64,000 bases of DNA from an uncultured Dehalococcoidia bacterium (GCA_951812395.1 CATOSD010000001.1:2081108-2145107); one strand, 5' to 3'. Counted from the stretch's first letter, positions 1-8,868 are shown. A program made the numbers and translations. Notes: a model not told the origin generated them from the sequence alone.

Positions 1-160
1 TCCTAACCTTCCCCCTGCGAGGGGGAAGGGACCCGTTGCGGGGTCGGGCGCAAGGGGCCGAACACACCTTCCCCCTGCGAGGGGGAAGGGACCCGTTGCA
101 GGGCCGGGCGCAAGGGGCCGAACACACCTTCCCCGTGCGAGGGGGAAGGGACTTTTCGCA
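1..160. repeat. Tandem array of 60-bp palindromic units
   Basis: About 2.6 head-to-tail copies of a 60-bp unit. Each unit has a palindrome of the form CTTCCCCCTGCGAGGGGGAA followed by a GC-rich arm; copies 1 and 2 differ at only a few bases and the third breaks off into unique sequence at about 150. The first copy starts at the window edge, so the array may extend to the left. The palindromic core is the same as in the dispersed elements near 19030, 27780, 37800, 54010 and 60660. No gene is supported between here and the rel promoter near 351. Confidence 0.85.
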
Positions 161-350
161 CTCACGAAATCTGAACAGTTACTTGGAATCGAGTCTGTAT
201 CATCTTAGCCGGTGGCCGGTCCGAGATGACGGCATCACCGACTTCTCGTCACGCTCGCGCAAGCGGGGTCCACAGATTGCAACTTGGAGTTGGTATCGAC
301 CCAAAGGTCGTGCCGACTAAACTGGTACAGGTTCTGCATCGGGTATCCGT

Positions 351-379
351 TTGCGGGGGTTACCCCTCTTGGTTATACT
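351..379 (+). promoter_or_regulatory. Predicted sigma-70 promoter for rel
   Basis: TTGCGG at 351-356 and TATACT at 374-379 are separated by 17 nt, about 48 nt before the chosen rel start. The -10 matches the consensus at 5 of 6 positions; the -35 is weak. Confidence 0.45.
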
Positions 380-426
380 AGACTCCAGTTTCACACCCGG
401 TTCAGCGCACTTTGGAGCCCTGCAAA

Positions 427-2583
427 GTGGAGACTCTGTTAGCGAAGATTCGGGACTACCTGCCCGAAGAAAAGATCTCCGTAGTCGAGGACGCCTACCA
501 GTTCGCCGAGCGCGCGCACTCAGGACAGTTGCGCCGGTCCGGCGAGCCGTTCATTGAACACCCGATGCAGACCGCGCTTCTGCTGGCGGACCTTAAGCTA
601 GACGCGAATGCCTTGGCGGCAGCCCTGCTCCACGACGTCCTCGAGGATTGCGACGTATGCACCGAGGAACTTGAGGACAAGTTCGGCGGCGAAATCGCAA
701 GGCTCGTCGATGGCGTCACCAAGCTCACACAGGCGGAATTGCTGTCCGAAGAGCGCAGCCAGCTTCAGAGGCCTGTGAACAGCGACAGATTCGCTGAGGC
801 CGCCACTATTCGCAAGATGATCGTCGCCATGGCGGAGGACATCAGGGTCGTACTCATCAAACTCGCCGACCGGCTGCACAACATGCGAACTCTGAAGTTT
901 TTGTCGTCGGAGCGCCAGATCGCCATTGCACAAGAGACGCTGGACATCTACTCCCCTCTGGCCCACAGACTGGGCATCTGGGAGTTGAAGTGGCGCCTTG
1001 AGGACCTCTCGTTCCAATACCTCAACCCGGCGGCGTATCGCGAACTCTCCAACCTGCTCAACTCCAAGCGGCAGGAGCGGGAAGAGTACGTTTACCGCGT
1101 ACAGACCGCGCTCAGGGCGGAGCTCGACGCGGTCGGAATCGAGGCGGAAGTGACCGGGCGGCCAAAACACTTCTACAGCATCCACAAGAAGATCCAGAAG
1201 TACGCCGAGCAGAACAAGACGTTTGGCGAGATCTACGACCTGTTTGCGCTGCGCGTGCTGGTCAACGAGGTGAAGGACTGCTACTCGGCACTGGGCATAG
1301 TGCATAGCATGTGGCGTCCCATTCCGGGCCAGTTCGACGACTACATCGCCAGCCCCAAGAACAACCTCTATCGCGCGCTGCACACCACAGTCCTGTGCGA
1401 GGACGCCTGCCCCGTCGAGGTCCAGGTGCGCACGCACGAGTTTCACAACGTGGCCGAGTATGGCGTCGCCGCGCACTGGCTCTACAAGGAAGGTTCTTTC
1501 ACGGACGTGCAGTTCGAGGAGAAGATGACCTGGCTTCGGCAGCTTCTCGAGTGGCAGCGGGACGTGAGCGGCGCTGAAGAGTTCGTTGAGTCGTTCAAAA
1601 CAGACGTGTTCCAGAACCAGGTGTTCGTGTACACGCCGAAAGGAGACCTGAAAGAACTTCCCGCCGGGTCGACGCCGCTCGACTTCGCCTACCGCATCCA
1701 TACGGACGTGGGCAACAGTTGCATAGGCGGCAAGGTGAACGGCAAGCTCGTCCCGCTTCAGTACCAACTCCAGAACGGTGATACGGTCGAGATACTCACC
1801 AGCAAAACTATGCGTGGACCGAGTCTGGATTGGCTGAACGCCAACCTGCGCTACGTGAACACAACATCCGCTCGGGCCAAGATCCGAAGCTGGTTCAACA
1901 GGCAGGAACGCGCGATAAACATCCAGCGGGGCAAAGACATCTATCAAAAGCAGGTGCGAAGGCTCATCGTAGGCACGACCGAAGGTGAGGCCGTCAAGCT
2001 GATGAAGCTGGACAGCCTGGACGACTTCTTCGCCGAGCTTGGGAACGGCGGCATCACGCCGGCCCAGGTGGTGGCCAAGCTGTCGGAAAACACTGAGCAG
2101 ATGGAAGAGCTGCCACGCATGAGAGAGCGGCCGTCCGGACCCTCGTCCGGAGTGCAGGTGCTGGGTGTGGGCGACCTGCTCACAAGGATGGCCCGCTGCT
2201 GCAGCCCCATACTTGGCGACAAGATAACTGGCTACATCACCCGCAGCCGTGGAGTGACCGTCCACCGCGCGGCCTGCCCCAACGTGACCTCCGAGACGGA
2301 AACCGAACGCCTGGTGCCCGTCGACTGGGGCAGGAAACAGACCCTTTATCCCGTAAGAATTCGGCTACAGGCTTTCGATAGGGTAGGGCTGTTGCGGGAC
2401 ACCACTTCCCTTGTCTCTGAGGAACGTGTTAACATAGCGTCCTGTGTGTCCGAGGAGTTCGAGGACATCAGCGTGATTTCGCTCACCGTCTACGTGGAGA
2501 GCATCGATCAGTTGAGCCGCCTTTTCGCCAAGCTCGAAGGCGTAAAGGGAGTTATCAGCGTCACAAGGACTGCCCAGTCCTGA
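427..2583 (+). CDS. rel: RelA/SpoT-type (p)ppGpp synthetase/hydrolase
   Basis: Bifunctional stringent-response enzyme that makes and degrades (p)ppGpp. The order is an HD hydrolase domain (HDVLED near residue 69), a synthetase domain (GRPKHFYSIHKK near 244, then EVQVRT and VAEYGVAAHW), a TGS domain (about 395-460), a Cys-rich CC motif (ARCCSPI) and a C-terminal ACT domain. At about 718 aa it is full length. I prefer the GTG at 427 because GGAG at 414-417 sits 9 nt upstream; an in-frame TTG at 412 would add five residues. The synthetase motif usually written RFKD (bifunctional) or EFDD (RelA) reads QFDD here, while the HD site is intact. It is followed at once by the rpsT-rimM cluster. Confidence 0.95.
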   Translation: METLLAKIRDYLPEEKISVVEDAYQFAERAHSGQLRRSGEPFIEHPMQTALLLADLKLDANALAAALLHDVLEDCDVCTEELEDKFGGEIARLVDGVTKLTQAELLSEERSQLQRPVNSDRFAEAATIRKMIVAMAEDIRVVLIKLADRLHNMRTLKFLSSERQIAIAQETLDIYSPLAHRLGIWELKWRLEDLSFQYLNPAAYRELSNLLNSKRQEREEYVYRVQTALRAELDAVGIEAEVTGRPKHFYSIHKKIQKYAEQNKTFGEIYDLFALRVLVNEVKDCYSALGIVHSMWRPIPGQFDDYIASPKNNLYRALHTTVLCEDACPVEVQVRTHEFHNVAEYGVAAHWLYKEGSFTDVQFEEKMTWLRQLLEWQRDVSGAEEFVESFKTDVFQNQVFVYTPKGDLKELPAGSTPLDFAYRIHTDVGNSCIGGKVNGKLVPLQYQLQNGDTVEILTSKTMRGPSLDWLNANLRYVNTTSARAKIRSWFNRQERAINIQRGKDIYQKQVRRLIVGTTEGEAVKLMKLDSLDDFFAELGNGGITPAQVVAKLSENTEQMEELPRMRERPSGPSSGVQVLGVGDLLTRMARCCSPILGDKITGYITRSRGVTVHRAACPNVTSETETERLVPVDWGRKQTLYPVRIRLQAFDRVGLLRDTTSLVSEERVNIASCVSEEFEDISVISLTVYVESIDQLSRLFAKLEGVKGVISVTRTAQS

Positions 2584-2620
2584 CGCGCGCATGCAGAGCA
2601 TCCGGGAGGTCGTAGGAAAC

Positions 2621-2908
2621 TTGCCAAGCGAAAAAGCGGCACGAGTAGCGGCGCGGCGACGCGCCAGGAACCAGCCCTTGAGGACCAGGGCCCGCACCTT
2701 TGTAACGAGGGCGCGAAGGCTGATCCCGTCCGGCGACGTAGAGGCGGCCGAGCGTGCGGTCAGGGAGGCGGTGACCGCTCTGGACAAGGCGGCCCAGAAG
2801 GGCGCGCTGCACCCGAACAACGCCTCGAGGCGCAAGTCGCGCATAATGAGACAGCTACAACAGGCAAAACAGGCCGCGGCGGAGTCCCCGTCCGGTCAGG
2901 CGGAGTAG
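2621..2908 (+). CDS. rpsT: 30S ribosomal protein S20
   Basis: Small basic protein that binds 16S rRNA early in 30S assembly. The lysine/arginine-rich N-terminus (ARVAARRRARNQPLRTRAR) and the helical C-terminal part with KGALHPNNASRRKSRIMR are typical of S20. I chose the TTG at 2621 (LPSEKAARVAARR), since S20 homologues begin at this point and GGGAGG lies 11 nt upstream; an ATG at 2591 would add ten residues that do not fit the family. It gives 95 aa. It is 37 nt after rel and 11 nt before rpsP, so probably in the same transcript. Confidence 0.88.
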   Translation: MPSEKAARVAARRRARNQPLRTRARTFVTRARRLIPSGDVEAAERAVREAVTALDKAAQKGALHPNNASRRKSRIMRQLQQAKQAAAESPSGQAE

Positions 2909-2919
2909 AGCGGCCAGAC

Positions 2920-3177
2920 ATGCTGAGAATCAGATTGAGAAGAGTGGGCGCGCGCGACCAGGCCAGCTTCCGCATCGTGGTGGCGGACTCCCGGGCGGCC
3001 CGCGACGGCAGGTTCGTAGAACAGGTAGGACACTACAACCCCAGGACAGACCCCCCCACGCTCGTGGTCGACGAGGACAAGACGCTGAAGTGGATCAGGC
3101 AGGGCGCCCAGCCCTCGGACTCCGTGAAGAGGTTGCTCCGCGGCTTGGGCACGCTTGACAGAGTTAAGGCCGAATGA
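2920..3177 (+). CDS. rpsP: 30S ribosomal protein S16
   Basis: Ribosomal protein S16, 85 aa, the usual length. It starts with the family signature MLRIRLRRVGARDQASFRIVVADSR in shorter form (MLRIRLRR, then FRIVVADSR) and contains GHYNPRTDPP. Its stop overlaps the ATG of khpA (ATGA at 3174-3177), so the two are translationally coupled. The order rpsP-khpA-rimM is a widely conserved ribosome-biogenesis block. Confidence 0.96.
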   Translation: MLRIRLRRVGARDQASFRIVVADSRAARDGRFVEQVGHYNPRTDPPTLVVDEDKTLKWIRQGAQPSDSVKRLLRGLGTLDRVKAE

Positions 3178-3401
3178 AAGAACTGGTCGAGTTCATCGCC
3201 AAATCCATTGCCTCACAACCTGAAGACGTAAAGGTAACTGAAGAAGCCTCGAATGGCCGCGTTATCTTGCGTCTGGAGGTCGCGCCCGAAGACAAGGGCA
3301 AGGTCATCGGCAGGCAGGGCAAGGTGGCCCAGTCGATGCGGGCATTGCTGCGTGTCGCGGCCGTAAAGCAGGGCACCCGCGCAATACTAGAGATTGTCTA
3401 G
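3174..3401 (+). CDS. khpA: KH-domain RNA-binding protein KhpA
   Basis: Single KH-domain RNA-binding protein of 75 aa, a partner of KhpB/Jag in many bacteria. The KH GxxG loop is seen as GRQG inside KGKVIGRQGKVAQSMRALL. It overlaps rpsP by 4 nt and rimM by 8 nt, which fits a coupled ribosome-maturation operon. In Firmicutes KhpA affects cell elongation and mRNA binding; its role here is inferred from family and context. Confidence 0.92.
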   Translation: MKELVEFIAKSIASQPEDVKVTEEASNGRVILRLEVAPEDKGKVIGRQGKVAQSMRALLRVAAVKQGTRAILEIV

Positions 3402-3975
3402 CCCCGGCGAGAAGCGCTCAACTCCTACGCGACCTTCCACTCCATCACAGCGCGAACCAGATGACGCACCTGCGGCACGTCCCACCAACGACGTCGTGGT
3501 TGGCATTATCAAGGGGGCGTGGGGAATTCAGGGCGACCTGCGCGTCGATAGGCTCACAGACAACCCCGACCGCTTCACAGCCAACAGCCGTCTTTTCTTG
3601 GAAGGCCGCCCAGTGCGGGTGCGCCGGTCACGCGAACTGAAGCGTGGCCTCCTCCTCAAGCTGGACTCGGTAGATGACCGCACCAACGCTGAGCGGCTCA
3701 GGGGCAAGAGTCTCAGCGTTCCTGCCGACGAAGTTCCGCCACTGCCCGATGGCGCGTACTACCACTACCAGCTTATCGATCTGGAAGTGTACACTCCCGA
3801 ATGTGTGCGCTTGGGGGCAGTTAGGGAGATTCTGGTCACAGGCGCGAATGATGTCTACGTAGTCAGGCGGCCTGAAGCAAAGGACTTGCTGATTCCGGCA
3901 CTGAAGCGCGTTGTGGTCTGTGTCGACCTCGCCGCCAACCGGATGATCGTGCGGCTGCCGGAGGGCCTTGAATAG
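3394..3975 (+). CDS. rimM: Ribosome maturation factor RimM
   Basis: 16S rRNA processing factor that binds S19 and helps 30S head assembly. An N-terminal RimM beta-barrel (VVVGIIKGAWGIQGDLRV) is followed by a PRC-barrel-like domain (YYHYQLIDLEVYT...LIPALKRVVVCVDL). The proposed TTG at 3394 overlaps khpA and gives a disordered 30-residue leader; an in-frame GTG at 3496 would start right at the barrel. Which start is used is uncertain. trmD, the usual next gene, is absent; the next gene is convergent hup. Confidence 0.9.
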   Translation: MSSPGEKRSTPTRPSTPSQREPDDAPAARPTNDVVVGIIKGAWGIQGDLRVDRLTDNPDRFTANSRLFLEGRPVRVRRSRELKRGLLLKLDSVDDRTNAERLRGKSLSVPADEVPPLPDGAYYHYQLIDLEVYTPECVRLGAVREILVTGANDVYVVRRPEAKDLLIPALKRVVVCVDLAANRMIVRLPEGLE

Positions 3976-4074
3976 GCCATAACCACCCGTTGGGGGCACC
4001 ATTGCGCCGGCCCGGAAGAAGCGGGTCAGTGCGGCGTCTCACCCACTCGAGCCCCCAGGCCGCTCCAGAGCCTG

Positions 4075-4368
4075 TTAGACCTTAGCGCTCTTGCTCAGCT
4101 CGGCCCCCGGTGTGAATCCGACCCGCTTGTGCGCCGGCACGGTTATCAGGTCTTCAGAGCCGTTGGGGCGAATCGGGCGCACCCGCCGAGCCTTGACGTT
4201 GCGCACCTCGAACGAGCCGAACCCGGTGAGCACCACCCGGTCTCCGGACACGAGGGCGCTCTGAATGGTGCCGAGAACCGCGTTCAGCGCGGCCTCCGCC
4301 TCCGCCTTCGACCCATTTAGCTCCGATGCGATCTTCTCACTGATCTCCTGCTTTCTCAGTGTCGCCAT
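4075..4368 (-). CDS. hup: HU-family DNA-binding protein
   Basis: Histone-like nucleoid protein of 97 aa. MATLRKQEISEKIA opens the helical dimerisation part; GFGSFEVRNVKARR and the RPIRPNGSEDLITVPA arm form the DNA-embracing beta-ribbon. I start at ATG 4368 because AAGGAGG lies just upstream on the minus strand; a longer in-frame extension to 4410 lacks such a site. It is convergent with rimM. Confidence 0.95.
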   Translation of the reverse strand: MATLRKQEISEKIASELNGSKAEAEAALNAVLGTIQSALVSGDRVVLTGFGSFEVRNVKARRVRPIRPNGSEDLITVPAHKRVGFTPGAELSKSAKV

Positions 4369-4428
4369 GAAATTGCCTCCTTTTCTCCTGTTTCGCACAA
4401 CCGCAACCAAGGCGGGTGCGTCCGCATT

Positions 4429-4434
4429 ATTCTA
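4429..4434 (-). promoter_or_regulatory. Predicted -10 box for hup
   Basis: TAGAAT on the minus strand, about 60 nt upstream of the hup start. The -35 at 17 nt reads CTGATT and is weak. The stretch 4369-4734 between the divergent hup and yebC genes holds only these two promoters and leaders. Confidence 0.35.
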
Positions 4435-4615
4435 TCTTTACGACCACACTCAATCAGTTGTCTAGGCAATTCGCGATACTCTTTCCAATATTTTGACCAA
4501 CACTCACAACGGCTACCAACGTCAGGTCCGCCTCGCAGCCGGAAAACGGCGCCCGTCGGGGGCCCGGCGAAGCGGCTGACCGTTCCCAACAGTGCTGAAC
4601 TTCGTGGCCTCTCTT

Positions 4616-4644
4616 TTGACCGAAGTGCGGCCTCGTGCTAGAAT
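4616..4644 (+). promoter_or_regulatory. Predicted sigma-70 promoter for yebC-ruvC-ruvA
   Basis: TTGACC at 4616-4621 and TAGAAT at 4639-4644 with exactly 17 nt between them, about 90 nt before yebC. Both boxes match the consensus at 5 of 6 positions. Confidence 0.65.
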
Positions 4645-4734
4645 CTGGGGTGGCCGGCGCGGTTTACGAAGCGCCCGCAGGGACGCGACTGCCGGCTACC
4701 TAATCCATTCACGACATTTCTCGGGAGGGCCGAC

Positions 4735-5493
4735 ATGTCGGGGCATTCCAAGTGGTCCACAATCAAGCATGGCAAAGCCATTACCGACGCCCGCAGAGGC
4801 AAGCTCTTTACGAAGCTGACACGGGAGATCATCACGGCCGCCCGCCAGGGTGGCGGCAACCCCGAAATGAACATACGGCTGCGCATGGCCGTACAGCGCG
4901 CCCGCGACAACAACATGCCTCTGGACAACATAGATAGGGCCATTAGGCGCGCGACGGGCGAAGGCGGGGAACAAGATCAGATGGTGGAGGTTGTCTACGA
5001 AGGCTACGGCCCGGGTGGTGCGGCAATCCTGCTTGAGACTATCACCGACAACCGCAACCGCACCGTGTCCGACATACGCTCCACGTTCGCCAAGGCCGGA
5101 GGCAACCTGGCGCAGACGGGCGCCGTTGCGTGGCAGTTCTCCCAGAAGGGCGTGGTAGTCGTCGAGGCGGACCAGGCCCAGGCCGAGGAGTTGGCGCTGC
5201 TGGCTATCGATGCAGGCGCCGACGACTTCGAGACGTACGACTCGAGCCTCCACGTCTACTCCGACCCCTCCAACCTAGACGAGATACGCCACGCGCTTAC
5301 CGAGAGCGAGGCCAACATAACCTCTTCTGAGATCGCCATGCTGCCCACCATCGCATTGGAACTCGACGACAGGATAGCCATCCAGACGCTCCGTCTACTC
5401 GACCGGCTGGAAGAGCTCGACGACGTGCAGCGTGTCTTTTCAAACGCCGACTTTTCGGACGATGTGCTCGAGGAGTACCGGGGGGAAGCGTAA
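4735..5493 (+). CDS. yebC: YebC/TACO1-family translation or transcription factor
   Basis: 252-aa YebC family protein. MSGHSKWSTIKHGK, RGKLFTKL and NIDRAIRRATGEGG are the hallmark motifs, and NRNRTVSDIRSTFAKAGGNL is the central conserved segment. Family members act as regulators (PmpR) or help ribosomes through proline stretches. ATG 4735 has GGGAGG upstream. Next to ruvC and ruvA, an arrangement found in many bacteria. Confidence 0.95.
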   Translation: MSGHSKWSTIKHGKAITDARRGKLFTKLTREIITAARQGGGNPEMNIRLRMAVQRARDNNMPLDNIDRAIRRATGEGGEQDQMVEVVYEGYGPGGAAILLETITDNRNRTVSDIRSTFAKAGGNLAQTGAVAWQFSQKGVVVVEADQAQAEELALLAIDAGADDFETYDSSLHVYSDPSNLDEIRHALTESEANITSSEIAMLPTIALELDDRIAIQTLRLLDRLEELDDVQRVFSNADFSDDVLEEYRGEA

Positions 5494-5553
5494 CCAATTG
5501 GCACAACCCGGATGCCAAGTCCTTCGTTTCATTAAGGGTACTGGTGTAACCTC

Positions 5554-6051
5554 TTGCGCATTCTTGGCATAGACCCGGGAACAACCGCGACCGGAGTCGG
5601 CGTGGTCGAGATGATGGGCGACGGAGCGCGGCTGCTGCACGCCGGCACGCTCAGCCCGCCGCGCCGCGAGACGCTTCCGCTACGGCTCAGCTTCCTCTAC
5701 GATGAGTTGGCCGGCGTTATCGAGACGTGGATGCCGGTCGAGGTAGCCATTGAGCAGCCTTTCGTGGCACGCAACGTGAAGTCCGCCTTCGCGGTCGGGC
5801 AGGCCCAAGGCGTCGCCATGGCAGTCGCCGGCAAGGCTGGGCTGGAGATATTCGGCTACGAACCGCGAAAGATCAAGCAATCTATCACGGGCCACGGCGG
5901 CAGCACAAAGCACCAGGTCCAACTCATGGTTTGCGCCAGCCTCGGTATCGACGGCCTCGACAACCAGACAACCGATGCGTCGGACGCCCTCGCCGTGGCG
6001 CTGTGCCATCTGAGCGCGCGCCGTGTCTCGCGGCTCGTGATGATGGAATAG
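5554..6051 (+). CDS. ruvC: Holliday junction resolvase RuvC
   Basis: Endonuclease that cuts Holliday junctions in complex with RuvAB. The RNase H-like fold and acidic catalytic residues are visible: D7 in LGIDPG, E67 in AIEQPF, and D141/D144 in DASDALAVALCH. 165 aa is normal. The start is TTG; its ribosome-binding site is poor (AAGGG about 14 nt away). ruvA follows after 12 nt; ruvB is not in the window. Confidence 0.94.
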   Translation: MRILGIDPGTTATGVGVVEMMGDGARLLHAGTLSPPRRETLPLRLSFLYDELAGVIETWMPVEVAIEQPFVARNVKSAFAVGQAQGVAMAVAGKAGLEIFGYEPRKIKQSITGHGGSTKHQVQLMVCASLGIDGLDNQTTDASDALAVALCHLSARRVSRLVMME

Positions 6052-6063
6052 GCGGCACGCACA

Positions 6064-6651
6064 GTGGTCTCTTCCCTCATATCGTCCGTGCAGGGGCCTA
6101 TCGAGAGCGTCGGACCGGACACCGTCAACATCCGCGTCGGTGGCATATCCTTGCAGGTCAACGTCCCGTCGTCCACCGCCCAGGACGTCGGCGGAATCGG
6201 CGACCACGTGCGGCTGCTAACGTGCCTTCAGGTCAGGGAGGACAGCCTTGCACTGTACGGATTCACGACCGAGGACGCGCGTGCGGCGTTCGAGGCCCTC
6301 ATCGGCGTTAGCGGCGTTGGTCCCAAGGTGGCCCTCAACGTATTGTCCGCGATGACTCCCAGCGCGCTCGCTGTCGCCGTAGGCTCCGCCGACACCGATG
6401 CCTTCGTCGCGGTGCCGGGTGTGGGGAAGAAGACCGCCGGGCGCATCATCCTGGACTTGCGGGGAAAGCTGGCCGAGGACTTGGCTGCCGACGGGTTTGG
6501 CGTGAACGACGGCGATGCTCTGGACGCACTGACAGCACTCGGATACTCTACGGCAGAGGCGCGCGCCGCCCTGGCTTCACTCGGCCCTGCCGGTTCCGCT
6601 CGCGTAGAGGAACGCGTACGCCAGGCGCTCCAGCGAATCGCGACAGGCTAG
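6064..6651 (+). CDS. ruvA: Holliday junction branch migration protein RuvA
   Basis: DNA-binding subunit of the RuvAB branch-migration motor, 195 aa. An N-terminal OB fold (SSLISSVQGPIESV...GGISLQVNVP) is followed by two helix-hairpin-helix motifs (GVSGVGPKVAL and VPGVGKKTAGRIILDLRGKL) and a C-terminal UBA-like domain that would contact RuvB (ALDALTALGYSTAEARAAL). GTG start. Same operon as yebC and ruvC. Confidence 0.94.
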   Translation: MVSSLISSVQGPIESVGPDTVNIRVGGISLQVNVPSSTAQDVGGIGDHVRLLTCLQVREDSLALYGFTTEDARAAFEALIGVSGVGPKVALNVLSAMTPSALAVAVGSADTDAFVAVPGVGKKTAGRIILDLRGKLAEDLAADGFGVNDGDALDALTALGYSTAEARAALASLGPAGSARVEERVRQALQRIATG

Positions 6652-6661
6652 CACCTTTTCC

Positions 6662-7480
6662 ATGGCCTCAGTTTACGACGCCTGGGCCACGGTGTACGAC
6701 GCGGTCTATGCCTACGTCCGAGACGACCTGCCCTACTACGTGCGAGAAGCCAGGCGGGCGGACGGTCCAGTGCTGGAACTGGGATGCGGCACGGGGCGCG
6801 TGGCGATCGCGTTGGCCCGCGCTGGCATCGACGTTGTGGGCGTGGACTTTTCCCCCAGGATGCTGGAAGCCGCGCGCCGAAACGTCGAATGCGCGGGAGC
6901 GCTGCCGGGTTCAGTGACCCTCGTCGAGGGCGATATGCGGTGTCTGGAGCCTGAGCGGGTCGGGAGCCCTTTCCGGCTGGTGCTCATTCCGTTTAGGGGA
7001 TTTCAGTCCCTGCTGACAGTTCCGGATGAGGTGAGCACGCTCGAGGACGTCAAGCGGCACCTTTCGCCGGATGGGGAACTGATCATCGACCTGTTCGTTC
7101 CAGACCCGGAAATGCTGGTGCAAGAAGGGGACACACCGCGCCACTTTCGTGACGTCACAGACACGAGCACCGGCACCCGGTACGTGCTCTGGCAGCAGAG
7201 TGCGTACGACAACTACAACCAGATAATCGACGCGCGCATCATCGTCGAGGCATTGGACACGACCGGCGTGGTGATAGAGCGCCGTTACCTCGAATTTCAG
7301 ATGCGCTACATCCACTACTGGGAGATGAGTCACTTGCTGACGGCCTACGGCTACGAAGTGCTGGAAGTGCTCGGCGATTTCAATGGCTCTCCTTTCGACG
7401 ACACGTCCACCGAGATGATCTGGCGCGTGCGTCCCACGTCTCGGCCGCCCCACTGGGTCGAAGCCCGGAGTCTGGACTAA
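6662..7480 (+). CDS. Class I SAM-dependent methyltransferase
   Basis: 272-aa Rossmann-fold methyltransferase. Motif I is VLELGCGTGRVAIALARAG, followed by VVGVDFSPRMLEAARRN and an acidic post-motif (EGDMRCLE). The substrate cannot be told from sequence. It starts 10 nt after ruvA and may be read with it. It ends in a tail typical of small-molecule methyltransferases of the Methyltransf_25 group. Confidence 0.85.
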   Translation: MASVYDAWATVYDAVYAYVRDDLPYYVREARRADGPVLELGCGTGRVAIALARAGIDVVGVDFSPRMLEAARRNVECAGALPGSVTLVEGDMRCLEPERVGSPFRLVLIPFRGFQSLLTVPDEVSTLEDVKRHLSPDGELIIDLFVPDPEMLVQEGDTPRHFRDVTDTSTGTRYVLWQQSAYDNYNQIIDARIIVEALDTTGVVIERRYLEFQMRYIHYWEMSHLLTAYGYEVLEVLGDFNGSPFDDTSTEMIWRVRPTSRPPHWVEARSLD

Positions 7481-7502
7481 CCCGGCGCGGGCGATCCCGT
7501 TG

Positions 7503-7508
7503 TAGAAT
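7503..7508 (+). promoter_or_regulatory. Possible -10 box for the HtrA-like gene
   Basis: TAGAAT about 75 nt before the chosen start of the protease gene. No convincing -35 box at 16-18 nt. Confidence 0.25.
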
Positions 7509-7581
7509 AGAAGCAGCCTTCTGCATCCAGCAGGCGGGCGTGTCTCAATTGCCTGTTCACAAACTACCCAGAGGAGCGACG

Positions 7582-8868
7582 ATGGGATCCAAAGGCCTCA
7601 AACCGCCAATGTTCGCGATTCTGCTGCTGCCAACGCTACTTCTTCTGGCGACGGCATGTGGCGAATCGACCATAGCGACAGACGCCACGGGCGACCTGCC
7701 TACAGCAGTGGCCGAGTCCGCTGAGCGGGAAGCACCCCCGACTGACACAATCGAAGTGAGCGCTGCCGGGGCGGCGCTGGAGACGTGGGGAGGAGGCCTC
7801 GATCCGCAAGCGGTCGTCGCCGCCCAAGGGATGGTGCTAAACCGGATATACACTGAACTTCTCCCTTCGGTGGTGCACATAGATACCTACAGGCGCGTGG
7901 ATTCCCAGGCGTTCGGCGGTTTGCCATTTTCGACCAGCCCCGACGCCGGCCCTCAGACGCTTCCAGACCGGTTCGTCCTCGGCGAGGGGTCCGGCTTCGT
8001 CTGGAGCGACGACGGCTACATCGTAACGAATTTCCACGTTGTCGCCGGCGCGGACCGCCTTATGGTCACCTTCCACGACGGCGCGATCATCGAGGCCGAT
8101 CTGCTGGGCGGTGACGCCGATTCCGACCTTGCGGTGCTTAGGCTGACGGAGCCGAAGAATGGGATGACCGCCGCGCGGCTGGGGGACAGCGCCGACGCGG
8201 AAGTGGGCCAACTCGTAGCGGCAATCGGCAGCCCATTCGGGCGCGAGTTCACGCTCACGAGCGGCATAGTCAGCGCATCGGGCCGCTCGCTTCCTGCCGG
8301 CAACCTCGGATTCTCACTGGCAGGCGTTATACAAACGGACGCAGCCATCAATCCGGGCAGCTCAGGGGGACCGCTCCTCGACATGTACGGCAACGTAATC
8401 GGAATAAATGCGCGAATCGCCTCGTCAAGTGGCGCGAACGCCGGCGTTGGCTTCGCGGTTCCAATCAACGCAGCCAAGGTGATAGTTCCAAGCCTCATAG
8501 AGGGAGGCGAGTACTCCTACTCGTGGCTGGGCATAAGGGGAACACTCCTTAATGCCGAGATCGCGGACGAAATGTCGCTCCCGTCCGACACCAGGGGGGT
8601 TCTGGTCGTGGAGGCTATCGAAGACGGGCCCGCAGCGAACGCGGGAATGCGCGGGGTTTCCGGGGCGAACTCGGTCGACGGCGACATCATTGTATCGATC
8701 GACGGCATCGACGTGGAAGCTATGGACGACATCATCTCCCATCTCCTGGAGCAAACTGTTCCCGGCGACACCGTAACCCTCGGCGTCTTGCGCGACCGAT
8801 CAGGCACGCCGATGGAGATTGAGGCCACCCTCGGCATCCGGCCGCAGAGCGATCAGCAGGTACAATAG
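7582..8868 (+). CDS. HtrA/DegP-like serine protease, lipoprotein
   Basis: Trypsin-like envelope protease with one PDZ domain, 428 aa. A lipoprotein signal (FAILLLPTLLLLATAC) puts the lipidated Cys at about residue 26. The triad is H152 in TNFHVVAGA, D182 in DADSDLAVLRL and S261 in NPGSSGGPLLD. The PDZ domain (about 320-420) includes WLGIRG and GMRGVSG. ATG 7582 is chosen because GAGGAG sits 5 nt upstream; a GTG at 7540 lies in frame but would displace the signal peptide. Probably degrades or refolds damaged exported proteins. Confidence 0.92.
   Translation: MGSKGLKPPMFAILLLPTLLLLATACGESTIATDATGDLPTAVAESAEREAPPTDTIEVSAAGAALETWGGGLDPQAVVAAQGMVLNRIYTELLPSVVHIDTYRRVDSQAFGGLPFSTSPDAGPQTLPDRFVLGEGSGFVWSDDGYIVTNFHVVAGADRLMVTFHDGAIIEADLLGGDADSDLAVLRLTEPKNGMTAARLGDSADAEVGQLVAAIGSPFGREFTLTSGIVSASGRSLPAGNLGFSLAGVIQTDAAINPGSSGGPLLDMYGNVIGINARIASSSGANAGVGFAVPINAAKVIVPSLIEGGEYSYSWLGIRGTLLNAEIADEMSLPSDTRGVLVVEAIEDGPAANAGMRGVSGANSVDGDIIVSIDGIDVEAMDDIISHLLEQTVPGDTVTLGVLRDRSGTPMEIEATLGIRPQSDQQVQ

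Noticed and set aside
598-2265. Long minus-strand frame opposite rel
   Set aside because: Shadow of the GC-rich rel gene; no ribosome-binding site or domain, while the plus-strand product is unmistakable.
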